Assembly: GCA_902634795.1 (NCBI GenBank)
Contig: CACPLK010000008.1
Location: forward strand, 1-35,326
Direction of reading: 5' to 3'
Source of the DNA: an uncultured Prochlorococcus sp.
Lineage (GTDB): Bacteria; Cyanobacteriota; Cyanobacteriia; PCC-6307; Cyanobiaceae
DNA length: 35,326 nucleotides
Below, in pieces: positions 1 through 8,433 of this stretch. The notes beneath the pieces were generated by a model, which was not told the origin of the DNA, did not search any database, and worked only from the letters and a program-made list of their open reading frames with translations. The translations under genes and the position numbers were made by a program. Every line of letters begins with the position of its first letter. Positions within the stretch are counted from its first letter, which is position 1.

Positions 1-194
1 GAAATATTTCCTTTCAGATGAAACTTAATTGCTTGATTAATTATTTGTTCTTTAGAAGCTTTAGAAAGAGTGTTAGTGATAATAGTAATATTTTCTTTAT
101 TTTCTTTATTTTCTTCTAAAGAAAATGGAACATTAAATGTTTTTATATCAATGAATTCATTCTTTCTTTGGTCTTGTTTGTCTGATTTTTCCAT
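1..194 (-). CDS. N-terminus of TPR-family protein (runs off left edge), paralogue of 1267 and 34538 genes
   Basis: Reverse-complement translation from ATG at 194: MEKSDKQDQRKNEFIDIKTFNVPFSLEENKENKENITIITNTLSKASKEQIINQAIKFHLKGNIS..., matching the leader of the two other TPR proteins in the window. Confidence 0.75.
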   Translation of the reverse strand, partial: MEKSDKQDQRKNEFIDIKTFNVPFSLEENKENKENITIITNTLSKASKEQIINQAIKFHLKGNI

Positions 195-611
195 ATATTT
201 TATTTCAGTTAAAGAGACAATAAAATACGTACATATATATTTCCTTTATAAGTGATCAAGATCTATTAAATATTTCTTCTTAATACTTTGCGACTGCAAT
301 GCTTCAAATACTGCTTTTATCTATTGATCCATAACTCGCCATTATTATAGAGAAAGAAGCATTTAAACTATCTTGCAATCTATTTGCATCGACGTTAAAG
401 AAATGGGTCACTGCGAATATCGAAAGAAATAGCTCGTGATTTGGTTGGTTGAAGCCTTAGAACACAGTTTTCTAATAGTTACTCAAATTTTTGACGATAA
501 CTAGTCCCTCTCTCAGTAAAGAAGAGGAGTCAACACAAAATCTAGTAACACCTCAACCAACTATTGCTGACGAACTTGATCCAAATGGCAAGAAAATAGA
601 TTCATCATTAA

Positions 612-927
612 GCAACTACAAGAAACTCTAAAATCTAATGAATTAAAATTTCTAGGATTCTTACTTCCACAATTAGTTAAATCTGCATATAAGAACTATT
701 TCCCAGAAGATAAGAAACAAACGAACTTACAAAACTGGAAAAAGTTTGAACCACAACATCCCACGACCTTCTCAGAAATGTATCAGTTATTTTTTCTAAA
801 ATTTCTATCTGAATACTTCAAAGCATCTAAGTTTTGCAGTCTTAGGAGAACTCCATCCATATACGCTTTCTCTGTAGAGACGGTAACAAGTAAAGCTCCC
901 ATATATTGCCAACCACTAAACCACTAA
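612..927 (+). pseudogene. Degraded coding remnant
   Basis: Open frame without a good start, ...SNELKFLGFLLPQLVKSAYKNYFPEDKKQTNLQNWKKFEPQHPTTFSEMYQLFFLKFLSEYFKASKF..., ending in the 8-bp tandem repeat. Confidence 0.35.
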
Positions 928-950
928 ACCACTAAACCACTAAACCACTA
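911..950. repeat. 8-bp tandem repeat, 5 x AACCACTA
   Basis: Exact five-unit array read directly. Confidence 0.95.
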
Positions 951-1266
951 CCATAGGTAAGCAAATACCGACTAAAACGCAAGTATTCATTCTATCAGTG
1001 CCTTGATGATAATAATTTATTACCACTCAATGTCTCCTTGAGAATATTCATTAATATCCAATTCTACTATTCAGGTAATATTAACGAGATTTTCATGTCA
1101 AGCTTGGTTCAAGCTCATAGGAGGCTGTTATGAACTGAAAACTTCACAAAGATGACAATAACTTGGAGAAATCATGACAATTATTCTAAGAGACTGATGC
1201 TTAATCTAGCTATATATTTTAATAAAAAGGTTTTAGAATTAGCTGTACCATAGGACTAAAGTAAGA

Positions 1267-1842
1267 ATGATGGAATCTGAAAACAAAAACGTCTCTGAGA
1301 TAGAAATCACAACATTTACAGTTCCATTTGCAATTGGAAAAATGAAAGAAAAGATTTCTATTTCAACTCAGAAACCTTCTCAAGAACAAATAATTGATCA
1401 AGCGTTCAAATTTCATTCGGAAGGGAACATTTTAGAAGCAGTAAAACTTTATGAATATTTCATTGATCAAGGTTACAGTGATCACAGAGTTTTTTCTAAT
1501 TATGGAGCCATTTTAAAACGTCTTGGCAAATTAGAAGAAGCAAAAATATCACTTCGTAAAGCAATTCAACTCAAACCTGATTTCGCTCCAGCTCATTCCA
1601 ATCTGGGAGCCATTTTAAAACGTCTTGACAAATTAGAAGAAGCAGAAATATCACTTCGTAAAGCAATTGAACTCGATACTGAGCTCGCTGATGCACATTA
1701 CAATCTTGGAGTGATTTTAAAACGTCTTGACAAATTAGAAGAAGCAGAAATATCACTTCGTAAAGCAATCCAACTCAAACCTGATTTCGCTCCAGCTCAT
1801 TCCAATCTAGAAAACATATTGAAAAAGCTTGGTAAACTATAA
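1267..1842 (+). CDS. TPR repeat protein, short/truncated relative to 34538 paralogue
   Basis: ORF with at least three TPR units (LRKAIQLKPDFAPAHSNLGAILKRLDKLEEAEIS); same leader (EIEITTFTVPF..EQIIDQAFKFHSEGN) as paralogues. Confidence 0.8.
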   Translation: MMESENKNVSEIEITTFTVPFAIGKMKEKISISTQKPSQEQIIDQAFKFHSEGNILEAVKLYEYFIDQGYSDHRVFSNYGAILKRLGKLEEAKISLRKAIQLKPDFAPAHSNLGAILKRLDKLEEAEISLRKAIELDTELADAHYNLGVILKRLDKLEEAEISLRKAIQLKPDFAPAHSNLENILKKLGKL

Positions 1843-1947
1843 AAAGTCTTGTGAAATAGGAATCACAAATGGTGTCAGGGACAATTGATAGTTGTATAAA
1901 AAAAATAATTCAATAGTAGAAAAATACCCATAGTGCCATTATTTGGC

Positions 1948-2067
1948 ATGAATTATTGGTTAAATCAATTAAACAGCGGTGCTGAAACGAGATATGAAGT
2001 TCTTCTAGATTTCTCTGAATCAGCTGAGAATAAAGCGCTCTTTACAGACATGACAGGTTTTGGATAA
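1948..2067 (+). pseudogene. C-terminal fragment of a DUF4214-like domain
   Basis: MNYWLNQLNSGAETRYEVLLDFSESAENKALFTDMTGFG* resembles the C-terminus of the 3723-5357 protein (YNYWVGQLKNGIEDRSELLLGFAESTENQTLFSEVTGLY*). Confidence 0.6.
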
Positions 2068-2284
2068 TCACCTCAATACCCAGCACAAATTTCTTCACTC
2101 TCATTACTCATAGAACCACCACTCATTTAACCCCATACGCCGCTTCTATATAGCTATTAAAAGAGAAGAAACAACAACCTACTACCTCAAAGAAATCAAG
2201 TCACAACAGTCTTGATTGGGTAGAGAAAGAACTTTTGGAAGTACGAGCATTTGATATGGGAATTCGAATAAAATAATTAAAAAG

Positions 2285-3643
2285 TTAATCTTTACAGAGT
2301 GTTAGACCATTATCCCAATAAGAACATTTCCAATCTAACTTCTCCACTATCTCTATTGCTTTAGTTTGTAATTTTGAGCTAGATCCTGATCCTCCAGGGT
2401 CTTTTGGGTTAATCAATATACTATTAAAGTCATAAAAATTGTTATAGATATGTTTTTGTTGAAGAATATCAACTGATTCTCGATGAGTTAAATGAGGTGC
2501 TAAGTAATTTGTAGTCAATACTCTATCAGTAGGTTCTATCAATTCTCGAGCAGTGTTCAGAATTAAAACATCTGGCAACCTTCTAAGATACTTTCCAGCA
2601 AAATAACCAGGCTTAGCGAATGATGCCCAACAAAAACTCAAGAGAAGTAACCTTCGCCATGGCAACTTCATATTTTTTTGCTCGCTTAATCCATCAATGG
2701 CAGCCACAACAAAAATGACAGCCAAAGGTAAATTATAGTGATATATGAGATTTCGCTGAGTTGCTGATTCGGATAAAATATTTACAACGATCAGAGGAAC
2801 TGCAGATAATAAAATTGGTATTGATGATTTCCTCCAGAATAAAAAAGTCGATATACAGATAAACAAAATATATTCAGGTAAAGATGGCCAATCAATGATC
2901 GATAATAGTTTCGATGGTTGAAATAAAATACTTAATACAACACTAGACATATTATCTCCAAGTGCACTAAATCTTGCTAACGCAGCAGGACCAGCTTGAT
3001 CATTAAATAATGGAAAAATAAATTCACTTAACGTAAATATCCAACCAGTTCCAATTCCTATCGCTAATAGTCCCCATTTGTAATTCTTTAAAGCGATTTC
3101 TGTCAAACCTAATCCTAATATCAGAAGAGAATATCCATCTCTACAGCCAAGGATCCAGAAAATACAACTCAACCAAATAAATCTTCGTTTTTCTCGACTT
3201 GCCCATATTGCAAGAGCAAAGGCTGGCATGGCCCAAACATCAGGATGAAAATCCCATAAATTAGTATTAAATACTTGAGGTTGTAAAAACCAAAGTAAAG
3301 GAACTACACCGATAAACCTTAGGGGTAATGATTTCTGTTTCCAAATTTTAATTAGAGGTAATGCAGTAAATGACAGAGAGAAAGCCTGAGTCGCTAACAA
3401 CCAATTAACACTGGGGAGCATCCAATATAAAAAGCCTGCAAAGTAAAACAGATAGGCACCATGATTACCAATATGGTGAAGATCTAAAAGCGTTGACTTG
3501 GCTTCTAGACCGCGACTAATTAACCATGCAACTTGATCATATATTCCAAGATCAAAAGCAGTGCTCTGATAAGCATAATGCCTAAAAGCAGAACAACCCC
3601 ATAAAAAAAAACCTATTACTAGGCTCAGCAATGGTAGAGCCAT
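2285..3643 (-). CDS. Polytopic membrane protein, DUF2079-like
   Basis: 452-aa ORF, many hydrophobic segments, motif AFDLGIYDQVAW...LDLHHIGNHGAYLFYFAGFLYW...WDFHPDVWAMPAFALAI typical of DUF2079. Confidence 0.75.
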   Translation of the reverse strand: MALPLLSLVIGFFLWGCSAFRHYAYQSTAFDLGIYDQVAWLISRGLEAKSTLLDLHHIGNHGAYLFYFAGFLYWMLPSVNWLLATQAFSLSFTALPLIKIWKQKSLPLRFIGVVPLLWFLQPQVFNTNLWDFHPDVWAMPAFALAIWASREKRRFIWLSCIFWILGCRDGYSLLILGLGLTEIALKNYKWGLLAIGIGTGWIFTLSEFIFPLFNDQAGPAALARFSALGDNMSSVVLSILFQPSKLLSIIDWPSLPEYILFICISTFLFWRKSSIPILLSAVPLIVVNILSESATQRNLIYHYNLPLAVIFVVAAIDGLSEQKNMKLPWRRLLLLSFCWASFAKPGYFAGKYLRRLPDVLILNTARELIEPTDRVLTTNYLAPHLTHRESVDILQQKHIYNNFYDFNSILINPKDPGGSGSSSKLQTKAIEIVEKLDWKCSYWDNGLTLCKD

Positions 3644-3722
3644 AAAAGATATAACTGTATATTTAATATATAAGATCTAGCACTAAATCTTATATATTAA
3701 AAAAAGAAATTTTGAAAGCAAT

Positions 3723-5357
3723 ATGCCTCAAAATAAACCTCCTATTCTCTTGAAAAACCCTCCTGCATCTATGCCGGCAGCGGGTACAAAAGATTATGAA
3801 TTGCTTTTAGAAGAAACAGGTGGTGCTGCAGCTAATGAAGGGTTTAACTACGAATTACATATTGCTGCAACTCGACCAAAATCTGACCCAACTCCAACGC
3901 CCGAACCAACTCCAAAGGCAAAGGACCCAATGGTTCGAGTCTATATTTCTGAAGTAGAAAGTGGAAATGAATTAATTACACCACAGAAAGGAACACTTGC
4001 TTATCAACAACTTTTAGAAGAAACAGATGGTGCTGCAGCTAATGAAGGGTTTAACTATGAAGCTCATTTAGCTGCAACTGGACAAGTTCTATTCGCAGAT
4101 GATGATCCACGATCCAGCCAATATGCTGATACTCCAGGATATGCAGGAAATAGGGCTAACCAGGATGATCTTTTATATATGCCAAATATTGATAACTCTA
4201 CTCCTGACCCAACTCCAACGCCCGAACCAACTCCAAAGGCAAAGGACCCAATGGTTCGAGTCTATATTTCTGAAGTAGAAAGTGGAAATGAATTAATTAC
4301 ACCACAGAAAGGAACACTTGCTTATCAACAACTTTTAGAAGAAACAGATGGTGCTGCAGCTAATGAAGGGTTTAACTATGAAGCTCATTTAGCTGCAACT
4401 GGACAAGTTCTATTCGCAGATGATGATCCACGATCCAGCCAATATGCTGATACTCCAGGATATGCAGGAAATAGGGCTAACCAGGATGATCTTTTATATA
4501 TGCCAAATATTGTGCAGGAAGACACAAAGACAGATACACCAAAAGAGAATAAACCACTTATCTATGAAGGGACAGATGCGTTAGGCAACACAATTGCACC
4601 AGTTTATTTACTTAAGGCTCCTACAGAAATGCCTAAAAAGGGGACAGAAGAATATGAATTACTAGAAAAAGAGATTGGCACTGAAATTCCTGAAGGATTT
4701 AATTATATAGCTCATATAGCAGCTACTCGTAAACCAAAAGATTATCCAGATTGGCTCGATCCAGTAGTCGATATTGATGATCGTTGGGTTGACCCTAGCA
4801 AGCTAAATACATCTAAAACTTATGAAAAAGAATTAGAAGAATACTCGTTCTTCAGAAGAAGTGATGGATCCATTGAAATCAAAACAGAAGAAGGTTTTGA
4901 TGAAATCACTGGTATCCCAAAACTTCAATTTGCAGATAAAGCTGTGAGTGCCATTGCTGAAATAGAAGCAACCTTTGATCAAATCAAAGCAAAAGACGAT
5001 GTCACAGGAAAAATGTTCCGCGTTTATAACGCTGCCTTCAATCGATTCCCTGATTCAGATGGACTTGAGTACTGGATTGAAAAAAATGGATCAGGAGAAA
5101 ACACAGAAAGGCAAGTAGCAGAGTCATTCTTAGCCTCAAATGAATTCAAAGAAAAATATGGAGAAGATGTCTCAAATGAACAATATGTGAAAACGCTTTA
5201 TCAAAATATTCTTGATAGAGAACCAGATCTAGAGGGATATAACTACTGGGTTGGACAACTCAAAAATGGAATTGAAGATAGAAGTGAATTACTTTTAGGG
5301 TTTGCAGAATCCACTGAGAACCAGACCCTTTTCAGTGAGGTTACAGGTTTATACTGA
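3723..5357 (+). CDS. Repeat protein with C-terminal DUF4214-like domain
   Basis: 544-aa ORF; four copies of a LLEETxGAAANEGFNYExHxAAT-type module and C-terminal VYNAAFNRFPDSDGLEYWIE...LYQNILDREPDLEGYNYWVGQL. Confidence 0.75.
   Translation: MPQNKPPILLKNPPASMPAAGTKDYELLLEETGGAAANEGFNYELHIAATRPKSDPTPTPEPTPKAKDPMVRVYISEVESGNELITPQKGTLAYQQLLEETDGAAANEGFNYEAHLAATGQVLFADDDPRSSQYADTPGYAGNRANQDDLLYMPNIDNSTPDPTPTPEPTPKAKDPMVRVYISEVESGNELITPQKGTLAYQQLLEETDGAAANEGFNYEAHLAATGQVLFADDDPRSSQYADTPGYAGNRANQDDLLYMPNIVQEDTKTDTPKENKPLIYEGTDALGNTIAPVYLLKAPTEMPKKGTEEYELLEKEIGTEIPEGFNYIAHIAATRKPKDYPDWLDPVVDIDDRWVDPSKLNTSKTYEKELEEYSFFRRSDGSIEIKTEEGFDEITGIPKLQFADKAVSAIAEIEATFDQIKAKDDVTGKMFRVYNAAFNRFPDSDGLEYWIEKNGSGENTERQVAESFLASNEFKEKYGEDVSNEQYVKTLYQNILDREPDLEGYNYWVGQLKNGIEDRSELLLGFAESTENQTLFSEVTGLY
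3883..4513. repeat. Exact in-frame tandem duplication, period 321 bp (107 codons)
   Basis: ctgacccaactccaacgcccgaa...ttatatatgccaaatattg at 3883 and again at 4204, no differences seen over about 310 bp. Confidence 0.9.
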
Positions 5358-5458
5358 TTATTTAATTCACAAATAACTTAAAAGTAGTACTAAAAAAATA
5401 TATATTTAGTATCTAGACATGAACCACGGTTCACCTCTTGAGGTTTAAAAAAGTAACA

Positions 5459-5564
5459 TCACACTTTTAAAAAATCTACATCACACTTAGGTCACACTTT
5501 CAAAGGTCCGTATTAAAGGCCCTTCAAATCCATTGATATAACTTATGTGTCTAGTATCACACTT
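5459..5564. promoter_or_regulatory. Outer cluster of phased TCACA(CTT) arm-like sites left of the left core
   Basis: TCACACTT at 5459, 5481, 5492 and 5557; spacings 22, 11, 65 bp. Confidence 0.55.
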
Positions 5565-5590
5565 TAGGTCGTATAGGCACTATTGATACG
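5565..5590. repeat. Putative left att core: decoy of the argJ 3' end
   Basis: taggtcgtataggcactattgatacg versus argJ end taggtcgtgtagtcggcattgatatg (20/26); reverse complement reads KNIRINSAYTT-stop against ArgJ QYVHINADYTT-stop. Confidence 0.65.
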
Positions 5591-5656
5591 TATATTCTTG
5601 ATTCTTATTTCGTACATATAAATTACCCCTTTTATATCAGTACTTTTTAAGACTTT

Positions 5657-5699
5657 TCTTAGTCACAAGTTAGTCACAATACCTTTCATTTTAGTCACA
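5657..5699. promoter_or_regulatory. Left inner arm-like sites
   Basis: TAGTCACA at 5660, 5671 and 5692 (11- and 21-bp spacing); tcttagtcacaagttagtcaca (5657-5678) is identical to 13234-13255. Confidence 0.6.
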
Positions 5700-5816
5700 T
5701 TTCCTACCAGAGGAGAAAACTAAAAGATCACACTCCAGTCATTGCAGTTAATTACACACTGAAAGAAAAGGTTCGCATACAACAAGTAATCACAAAATGG
5801 TCACATCTTTAGAAAA

Positions 5817-6182
5817 GTGCGTATTAATAGAAAGCACTGTTCAAATCATCAAGTGAAAAAATACATTCTTCATTTAATACTTCTTACCAGTTGCATTGGA
5901 GGTGGAGTTCTTGCAGGACAAATGTTCCGTGCAGGAGGAAGTGGTAGTTCTTGTCCTTCAGGTAGTCAATATAAAGGGAATGGGTTTTGCAGTTCAAATG
6001 ACAATAAACAATTCTTTCGTGCTGGCGGCAGTGGTAGTTCTTGTCCTTCAGGTAGTCAGTACAAAGGGAGTGGGTTCTGCAAATCAAATGACTACAAACA
6101 ATTCTTCCCTGCAGGAGGGAGTGGATCCTCTTGCCCCTCTGGTAGTCAATACAAAGGGAATGGGTTCTGCCGAAGCAACTAA
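5817..6182 (+). CDS. Secreted-like small protein with three 30-aa cysteine-pair repeats
   Basis: GTG-start ORF, N-terminal hydrophobic segment (YILHLILLTSCIGGGVLAG) then 3 x F[R/P]AGGSGSSCPSGSQYKGxGFCxSN; 90-bp period at 5925, 6015, 6105. Confidence 0.75.
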   Translation: MRINRKHCSNHQVKKYILHLILLTSCIGGGVLAGQMFRAGGSGSSCPSGSQYKGNGFCSSNDNKQFFRAGGSGSSCPSGSQYKGSGFCKSNDYKQFFPAGGSGSSCPSGSQYKGNGFCRSN

Positions 6183-6185
6183 GTT

Positions 6186-6443
6186 CTAGCAATCTGTCTG
6201 GAGATCTGCTCTAACCCTTTCTGCTAAATAATCAGGAAGACTTTTAAGACCACTCTCTAGACCTTCTTCGGTGATCTCATTATCTTTGTAGAGATTATGA
6301 AGAGCGTTCGCCAGCATGATATTGATACCTCCTTCTACTAATTGCTTCTTTGTTTTTTCCTCAAGAATTGCTGAAGCAACTACATCTAGTTTCCACGAGT
6401 ACTCATCTGTAAGACGGATATATTCTTCAGAGATCACCTTCAT
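6186..6443 (-). CDS. Hypothetical small protein
   Basis: 85-aa ORF whose ATG overlaps the stop of the upstream 41-aa ORF. Confidence 0.5.
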   Translation of the reverse strand: MKVISEEYIRLTDEYSWKLDVVASAILEEKTKKQLVEGGINIMLANALHNLYKDNEITEEGLESGLKSLPDYLAERVRADLQTDC

Positions 6444-6565
6444 TTTTTCTTCCCATATTCAGCACTTATTAAGTCACCTAAAAAATTCTCTGGTTTTTTC
6501 TTTGCCGCTTTTGAGAGTTCAATCAACATCTGGTAATAAACAGCACCCAATTTAACTTGTTTCAT
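6440..6565 (-). CDS. 41-aa hypothetical protein (not in ORF track)
   Basis: MKQVKLGAVYYQMLIELSKAAKKKPENFLGDLISAEYGKKK*, 4-bp overlap with the 6443 start. Confidence 0.55.
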   Translation of the reverse strand: MKQVKLGAVYYQMLIELSKAAKKKPENFLGDLISAEYGKKK

Positions 6566-6567
6566 AT

Positions 6568-6753
6568 TCACACCAATTGAAGTTTCGATTGTTGTCTGGC
6601 ATTGAAGTAGAACTTGATTGCATCCTTATGAACATCACTTCTACTCTTCCCCGTTTCATCCATTAACTGATGCTCAAGAGGAATGATCTTGCTTGTCTCT
6701 CCTTTTCGATAGTGACAACAGAAGGTTTGCTTTAGAGGTCTAAACTTCGCCAT
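6568..6753 (-). CDS. 61-aa hypothetical basic protein, possibly ribbon-helix-helix-like
   Basis: ORF immediately upstream of the 41-aa ORF, same strand (...LMDETGKSRSDVHKDAIKFYFNARQQ). Confidence 0.45.
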   Translation of the reverse strand: MAKFRPLKQTFCCHYRKGETSKIIPLEHQLMDETGKSRSDVHKDAIKFYFNARQQSKLQLV

Positions 6754-7211
6754 AGTTTCTGAATAGGTTCTATATGGATCGTGACTATTTAGGTTCTGGT
6801 GGGATTAAAAGAGTCTTATAGTCAACGCTCTTAAATAGCGAAAGGAAACAAAGACACCTACATTCTTTAGACCATTCTTTGATTGAATCCCTTCGGGATT
6901 GCTCACTTCGTTCGCCTTATCAGTTATTTGTTATTTAGTTGGTGAAAAACTAGATATAAAAACCCTTCAAACCTTACAAAGTTATTTATAAGTTTCTATA
7001 TTTTGACTCTATTCTTCCTATAGACACTTGAAAAAGTTTAGAGAACTTACGTGCATAAAATTTTCTGAAAAAATTTTTTAGGATTTTTATTAATATCAAG
7101 GAAATCTCCAATCGCTTAGATAAAGGTGCTTTTTTATATACGAGGATTAAACACTGCCACTAAGACATACAAAAGGGGGGTCGCTTAAAGTGTTCCTATG
7201 GTGTACATAAC

Positions 7212-7664
7212 TTGTTCACCATGACAACTTCCCAAAAAGTATTAAGACATCCAATTCATTTTGATCCTGAGAATTACAAGAATCGGGATTTCTCAGAAGA
7301 TTACGTAGTGGTAGAAGAAATCGCTGCTTTGATCTATGGATGTATTAAATCTGACTCTGAAGAAAGTGACGACTCATCTTTTGAGGTAGATGATTTTTTC
7401 TATGACATCATTTCAAATTTTGATCAATTCCATGATGAAGAAAGTGGTTGGTTTATTGAAGAAGATACCGATGAGAAGGATTCTTTAAGAGATGAAGTTT
7501 ATTTCCACATTGGATTAACAACAAACAGACTCACTGAAGAGGCAATCGAATATGCACAAGTCAATGGTGAATGGGATGGAGATATGGATCAGTATGTGAC
7601 TTGGGATGACCTAAAGAATTTGAAGTATTGGGATGCAATCTCCTTCTACCTTCCTCTCGAATAA
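7212..7664 (+). CDS. Hypothetical acidic protein
   Basis: 150-aa ORF, strongly acidic; terminator-like hairpin downstream. Confidence 0.6.
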   Translation: MFTMTTSQKVLRHPIHFDPENYKNRDFSEDYVVVEEIAALIYGCIKSDSEESDDSSFEVDDFFYDIISNFDQFHDEESGWFIEEDTDEKDSLRDEVYFHIGLTTNRLTEEAIEYAQVNGEWDGDMDQYVTWDDLKNLKYWDAISFYLPLE

Positions 7665-7708
7665 CAAAAGGGGAACTAAAAAACAGGATTAGCAGCAATG
7701 ATTTTTAT

Positions 7709-7739
7709 GGAGGGGTTTCTTGCCTCTCCTATTTTTTTT
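7709..7739 (+). terminator. Rho-independent-type terminator
   Basis: ggaggggtttcttgcctctcctatttttttt. Confidence 0.6.
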
Positions 7740-7805
7740 GCATCAGTCACATTGTTGGCATGGACTGTTTCTTTCCATGTTTTCCCACCCTGAAAATATG
7801 TAAGT

Positions 7806-7994
7806 TCAACCTTCATTTACTTTCGCTCTCAACTTGTAGAAGGTTTCTTCACAGCGACAAGTAACGCCCTTGAAACCTTTTGGAAAGGATTTCATAAAAC
7901 TAGGAATTGCCATCGTGACTGGATAACCACCTTTGATATGAAAGACAACCTCTTTCTTCTTTTCATCTATGAAATGAGGAGGGAGACTCATCAC
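7806..7994 (-). CDS. 62-aa hypothetical protein, paralogue of 7991-8242
   Basis: FIDEKKKEVVFHIKGGYPVTMAIPSFMKSFPKGFKGVTCRCEETFYKLR; 4-bp overlap with the upstream gene. Confidence 0.6.
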   Translation of the reverse strand: MMSLPPHFIDEKKKEVVFHIKGGYPVTMAIPSFMKSFPKGFKGVTCRCEETFYKLRAKVNEG

Positions 7995-8242
7995 ACTTGT
8001 CCTCGATATTTCTTGAACTCATCCAAGTCTCTGGTAACGATGCTCTTGTAATCATCAGGGAATCTTTCCTTCATTATTTTTGGAATTGCTAGACAAGTTG
8101 GATAAGGATTTTCCAGATAAAAAATAACTTCCTTCTCTTCCTTCAAAACGATGTAATCACCTAACCCGCCAATATTTTTTCTTTGCATACTGCTTCCTTT
8201 CGTCTTGCTCATACTGCTATCACCTTTCTTTTTTTTAGTCAT
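7991..8242 (-). CDS. 83-aa hypothetical protein
   Basis: YIVLKEEKEVIFYLENPYPTCLAIPKIMKERFPDDYKSIVTRDLDEFKKYR; 4-bp overlaps on both sides. Confidence 0.6.
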   Translation of the reverse strand: MTKKKKGDSSMSKTKGSSMQRKNIGGLGDYIVLKEEKEVIFYLENPYPTCLAIPKIMKERFPDDYKSIVTRDLDEFKKYRGQV

Positions 8243-8433
8243 GCTTTCTCCTTCTCTCCAAAATTAGGAACCATCAATACGTCATCTATCTCTTCGGAAA
8301 GAGGGTTATACATCCACTCACCCATCTCACACAAAAGATGAAACCTCTCTTCAGAGTTGAGGGATTTCATTTGCTCGCAAGCATTCACCACGCATTCATC
8401 CATTGCTTTCATTATTTCTGTCTTCTTGCTCAT
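8239..8433 (-). CDS. 64-aa hypothetical protein
   Basis: ORF overlapping the resolvase stop by 4 bp. Confidence 0.55.
   Translation of the reverse strand: MSKKTEIMKAMDECVVNACEQMKSLNSEERFHLLCEMGEWMYNPLSEEIDDVLMVPNFGEKEKA

Noticed and set aside
911-950. Possible CRISPR-like array
   Set aside because: Units are contiguous 8-mers without spacers; no cas genes
1571-1768. Minus-strand 65-aa ORF
   Set aside because: Antisense shadow of the TPR repeats in the 1267-1842 gene
3883-4513. Possible transposable element or long repeat pair
   Set aside because: In-frame period of 107 codons within one ORF, no transposase or terminal inverted repeats
5500-5560. tRNA-fragment att site (ttcaaatcc resembles a T-arm)
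   Set aside because: No acceptor, anticodon or D-arm structure could be assembled; the argJ-end repeat explains the boundary better
5884-6192. Overlapping ORFs (minus 102 aa, plus 97 aa) in the Cys-repeat gene
   Set aside because: Frame shadows created by the 90-bp repeats; the 5817 frame has the signal-like start and regular Cys spacing
6886-6900. aatcccttcgggatt hairpin as a terminator
   Set aside because: No following T-run; left unassigned
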